NCBI GenBank assembly: GCA_915066865.1
Contig: CAJZEE010000094.1
Coordinates: forward strand, 1 to 7,231
Length of the DNA stretch: 7,231 nt
Source of the DNA: an uncultured Veillonella sp.
GTDB lineage: Bacteria > Bacillota > Negativicutes > Veillonellales > Veillonellaceae
Direction of reading: 5' to 3'
The position numbers and the translations under genes are program-made. Below, in pieces: positions 5,698 through 7,231 of this stretch; the first letter of the stretch is position 1, and each line of letters begins with the position of its first letter. The notes below the pieces were generated by a model, which was given only the letters and a program-made list of their open reading frames with translations, was not told the DNA's origin and did no database searches.

Positions 5698-6882
5698 ATG
5701 AACACATTACAAGATTTAATTAAGAAATATGCCTCCCAATATAAAGAACAAGTTGTGGAATGGCGCCGACATATTCATAGCCATCCAGAGTTATCTGGTG
5801 AAGAAAAAAATACATCTTTATTTATTCAAAAGGTTCTTGGTGAACTAGGAATCCCTTTTGTAAACGATGTTTCTGATTATGCCGTTATCGGTAAGATAGA
5901 AGGTGCTCATACAGGCCCTGTTATTGCATTGCGTGCCGATATGGATGCATTACCCATACATGAAATAACAGGATTGCCCTTTGCTTCACAAAATGAAGGC
6001 GTTATGCATGCTTGTGGTCATGATAGCCACATGGCAATCTTGCTTGGTGCAGCAGCGATTTTACAGTCTATTAAAGATCAATTGCACGGCACTGTAAAGC
6101 TTGTATTCCAGCCTTCCGAAGAGGAAGCTTTATTCCCAGGAGCACAAGGTATTGTCGATAGTGGTATCCTCGATGATGTAGACGAGATATATGGTCTCCA
6201 TGTATGGCCTCAACTTCCAGTTGGTGCGGTAGGCCTAAAAAAAGGTAATTTGATGGCTGCATCAGACCACTTCCTTGTACATATTAAGGGCAAATCAACC
6301 CATGGTGCGGAGCCTCACAATGGGGTTGATGCTATTGTGGCCGCAGCGAACTGGATTGTAAATGTGGAGTCCATGGTCGCTCGTGAAACTAACCCGATGG
6401 AAAATCTTGTATGCACAATTGGAGTGATTAATGGTGGTGACCGATACAATGTGGGCTGTGGCGATGTGTATCTTGAAGGTACTTGTCGTACCTATGAACC
6501 AGAGAAACGTGATTATATTGAACGACGATTAGGTGAAAGTTTACAGGCCCTCGATGTGTTGTTTAAAACGGAAAGTACTTTGGATTATAAAAGGGGACAT
6601 GGTGCAACTATCAATAATCCAGAGGCCATTGATTATGCCACATCCATTGTAGAGAAATATCTTGGTAAAGACGCAGTGGTACATCCTGAGTTCCCATCTA
6701 TGGCAGCAGAAGACTTCTCCGCCTATCTTCATAAAATCAAAGGTGCGTTCCTTTGGTTAGGCACTGGCTTTGAAGGCAATCCGGCCTTACATAATGAGGC
6801 TTTCACCATCGATGAAAGCATCCTCGAACCTAGTATAACAATGATGGCAGCTATTGCCGCCGAATATTTACAAGAAAAGTAG
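5698..6882 (+). CDS. M20-family (M20D) amidohydrolase
   Basis: A 394-residue metal-dependent amidohydrolase that removes acyl groups from N-acyl-amino acids, as in hippurate hydrolases and N-acetyl-amino-acid deacetylases. Metal-site residues of the family are present: Cys106 and His108 in HACGHD, Glu142 in PSEEE, His168 in GLHVWP, and His365 in ALHNEAF, along with the ADMDALP (80-86) and AAEDF (336-340) motifs. The dimerisation (lid) domain falls at about 180-290. There is no signal peptide, so it is cytoplasmic. The ATG at 5698 has AAGGAG eight bases upstream. A GTG at 5677 would add seven residues and overlap an operator palindrome, so it was rejected. It lies 31 bases before the ornithine carbamoyltransferase gene with no terminator between. 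The context suggests an N-acetylornithine-type or other N-acyl-amino-acid substrate, but M20D members are too similar to decide by sequence. Confidence 0.92.
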   Translation: MNTLQDLIKKYASQYKEQVVEWRRHIHSHPELSGEEKNTSLFIQKVLGELGIPFVNDVSDYAVIGKIEGAHTGPVIALRADMDALPIHEITGLPFASQNEGVMHACGHDSHMAILLGAAAILQSIKDQLHGTVKLVFQPSEEEALFPGAQGIVDSGILDDVDEIYGLHVWPQLPVGAVGLKKGNLMAASDHFLVHIKGKSTHGAEPHNGVDAIVAAANWIVNVESMVARETNPMENLVCTIGVINGGDRYNVGCGDVYLEGTCRTYEPEKRDYIERRLGESLQALDVLFKTESTLDYKRGHGATINNPEAIDYATSIVEKYLGKDAVVHPEFPSMAAEDFSAYLHKIKGAFLWLGTGFEGNPALHNEAFTIDESILEPSITMMAAIAAEYLQEK

Positions 6883-6913
6883 TTAAACACATAGTTTGAA
6901 ATAAGAGGTTATC

Positions 6914-7231
6914 ATGAAAAGTTTACAACATACATCATTTAAAACAATGCTTCAATATACACCAGAGGAAATTAAATACTTTTTAGATTTAGCAGCTAAA
7001 TTAAAAGCAGATGCTGAAGCAAAACGGTTAGCTGCTGCGGCAAAACAAGCTGAAGAAGAGGCAAAAGCAAAGGCTGCAGCTATTGAAAAAGCAAAGCAAG
7101 AAGCTAAAGCAAAGGCTGAAGCGGAAGCCAAGGTGAAAGCTGAGGCGGAGGCTAAAGCAAAAGCGGATGCGGAAGCTAAGGCAAAAGCTGAGGCGAAAGC
7201 AAAAGCCGATGCAGAAGCTAAGGCAAAAGCA
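6914..7231 (+). CDS. argF: Ornithine carbamoyltransferase N-terminus with TolA-like repeat (partial)
   Basis: The gene is open for 106 codons and cut by the window end. Residues 1-33 match the start of anabolic ornithine carbamoyltransferase, which makes citrulline from ornithine and carbamoyl phosphate: SLQHTSFKTMLQYTPEEIKY followed by FLDLAAKLKAD. In normal members the next 25 or so residues lead to GKNIALIFEKTSTRTR, the carbamoyl-phosphate site. Here residues 34-106 are instead Ala/Lys/Glu-rich with no aromatic, Pro or Gly residue, and end in the tandem unit EAKAKADAEAKAKA (79-92 and 93-106) after a looser copy at 63-76. This should form one long charged helix like TolA domain II. AAGAGG lies before the ATG with five bases between. 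The catalytic domains are not visible, so either an internal insertion or a different protein sharing the N-terminus remains possible. It is probably co-transcribed with the preceding amidohydrolase gene. Confidence 0.82.
   Translation, partial: MKSLQHTSFKTMLQYTPEEIKYFLDLAAKLKADAEAKRLAAAAKQAEEEAKAKAAAIEKAKQEAKAKAEAEAKVKAEAEAKAKADAEAKAKAEAKAKADAEAKAKA
7148..7231 (+). repeat. Tandem 42-bp coding repeat (two copies, second reaching the window end)
   Basis: Copies at 7148-7189 and 7190-7231 encode the same 14 residues and match at 38 of 42 bases. All four differences (T/G, G/C, G/A, T/A) are silent third positions of Ala codons. A degenerate copy encoding residues 63-76 lies at 7100-7141. The array may continue past the window. 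Confidence 0.85.

Noticed and set aside
7016..7231. Ala/Lys-rich stretch as a frameshift artefact or non-coding repeat
   Set aside because: The frame stays open from the ArgF start, and differences between the tandem copies fall only at third codon positions, which fits a translated, constrained sequence.

Overview
The window is AT-rich, densely coded bacterial chromosome. Protein style, gene order and strong AAGGAG-type ribosome binding sites fit a Firmicutes-type anaerobe, most likely Veillonella or another Negativicutes. That assignment is inference from memory of the family sequences, not a search. There are eight genes: one on the minus strand at the left edge, and seven on the plus strand. 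No rRNA, tRNA, CRISPR array or transposase gene was seen, and no gap between genes exceeds 300 bases.

Layout. Positions 5-48 hold two adjacent hairpins. They are followed by a minus-strand glutaredoxin-like gene (70-348). A 192-base divergent spacer carries a perfect palindrome and leads into ilvB-ilvN (541-2789), the two subunits of acetolactate synthase, which ends at a strong terminator (2823-2871). An extended -10 promoter then drives a beta-class carbonic anhydrase (2977-3564), followed closely by an unrecognised 152-residue gene with a TTG start (3596-4054). A promoter with a palindrome between its -35 and -10 boxes precedes a membrane-anchored, purple-acid-phosphatase-like metallophosphoesterase (4147-5469), which has its own terminator (5471-5504). 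The last unit starts from a good sigma-70-type promoter set among several palindromes. It encodes an M20-family amidohydrolase (5698-6882) and then the beginning of an ornithine carbamoyltransferase gene that runs off the window (6914-7231).

How the genes fit together. ilvBN makes the first common step of branched-chain amino acid synthesis. The amidohydrolase and the carbamoyltransferase are probably co-transcribed, which suggests an arginine or acyl-amino-acid role for the amidohydrolase. The carbonic anhydrase interconverts CO2 and bicarbonate, and bicarbonate feeds carbamoyl phosphate synthesis. That last link is a plausible metabolic connection, not one shown by an operon.

The most unusual feature is at the right edge. 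A normal ornithine carbamoyltransferase N-terminus (about 33 residues) passes without a break into at least 73 residues of Ala/Lys/Glu repeat resembling the helical domain of TolA. I know of no such segment in standard members of this enzyme family. It includes a 14-residue unit repeated exactly in tandem, whose two DNA copies differ only at silent third positions.
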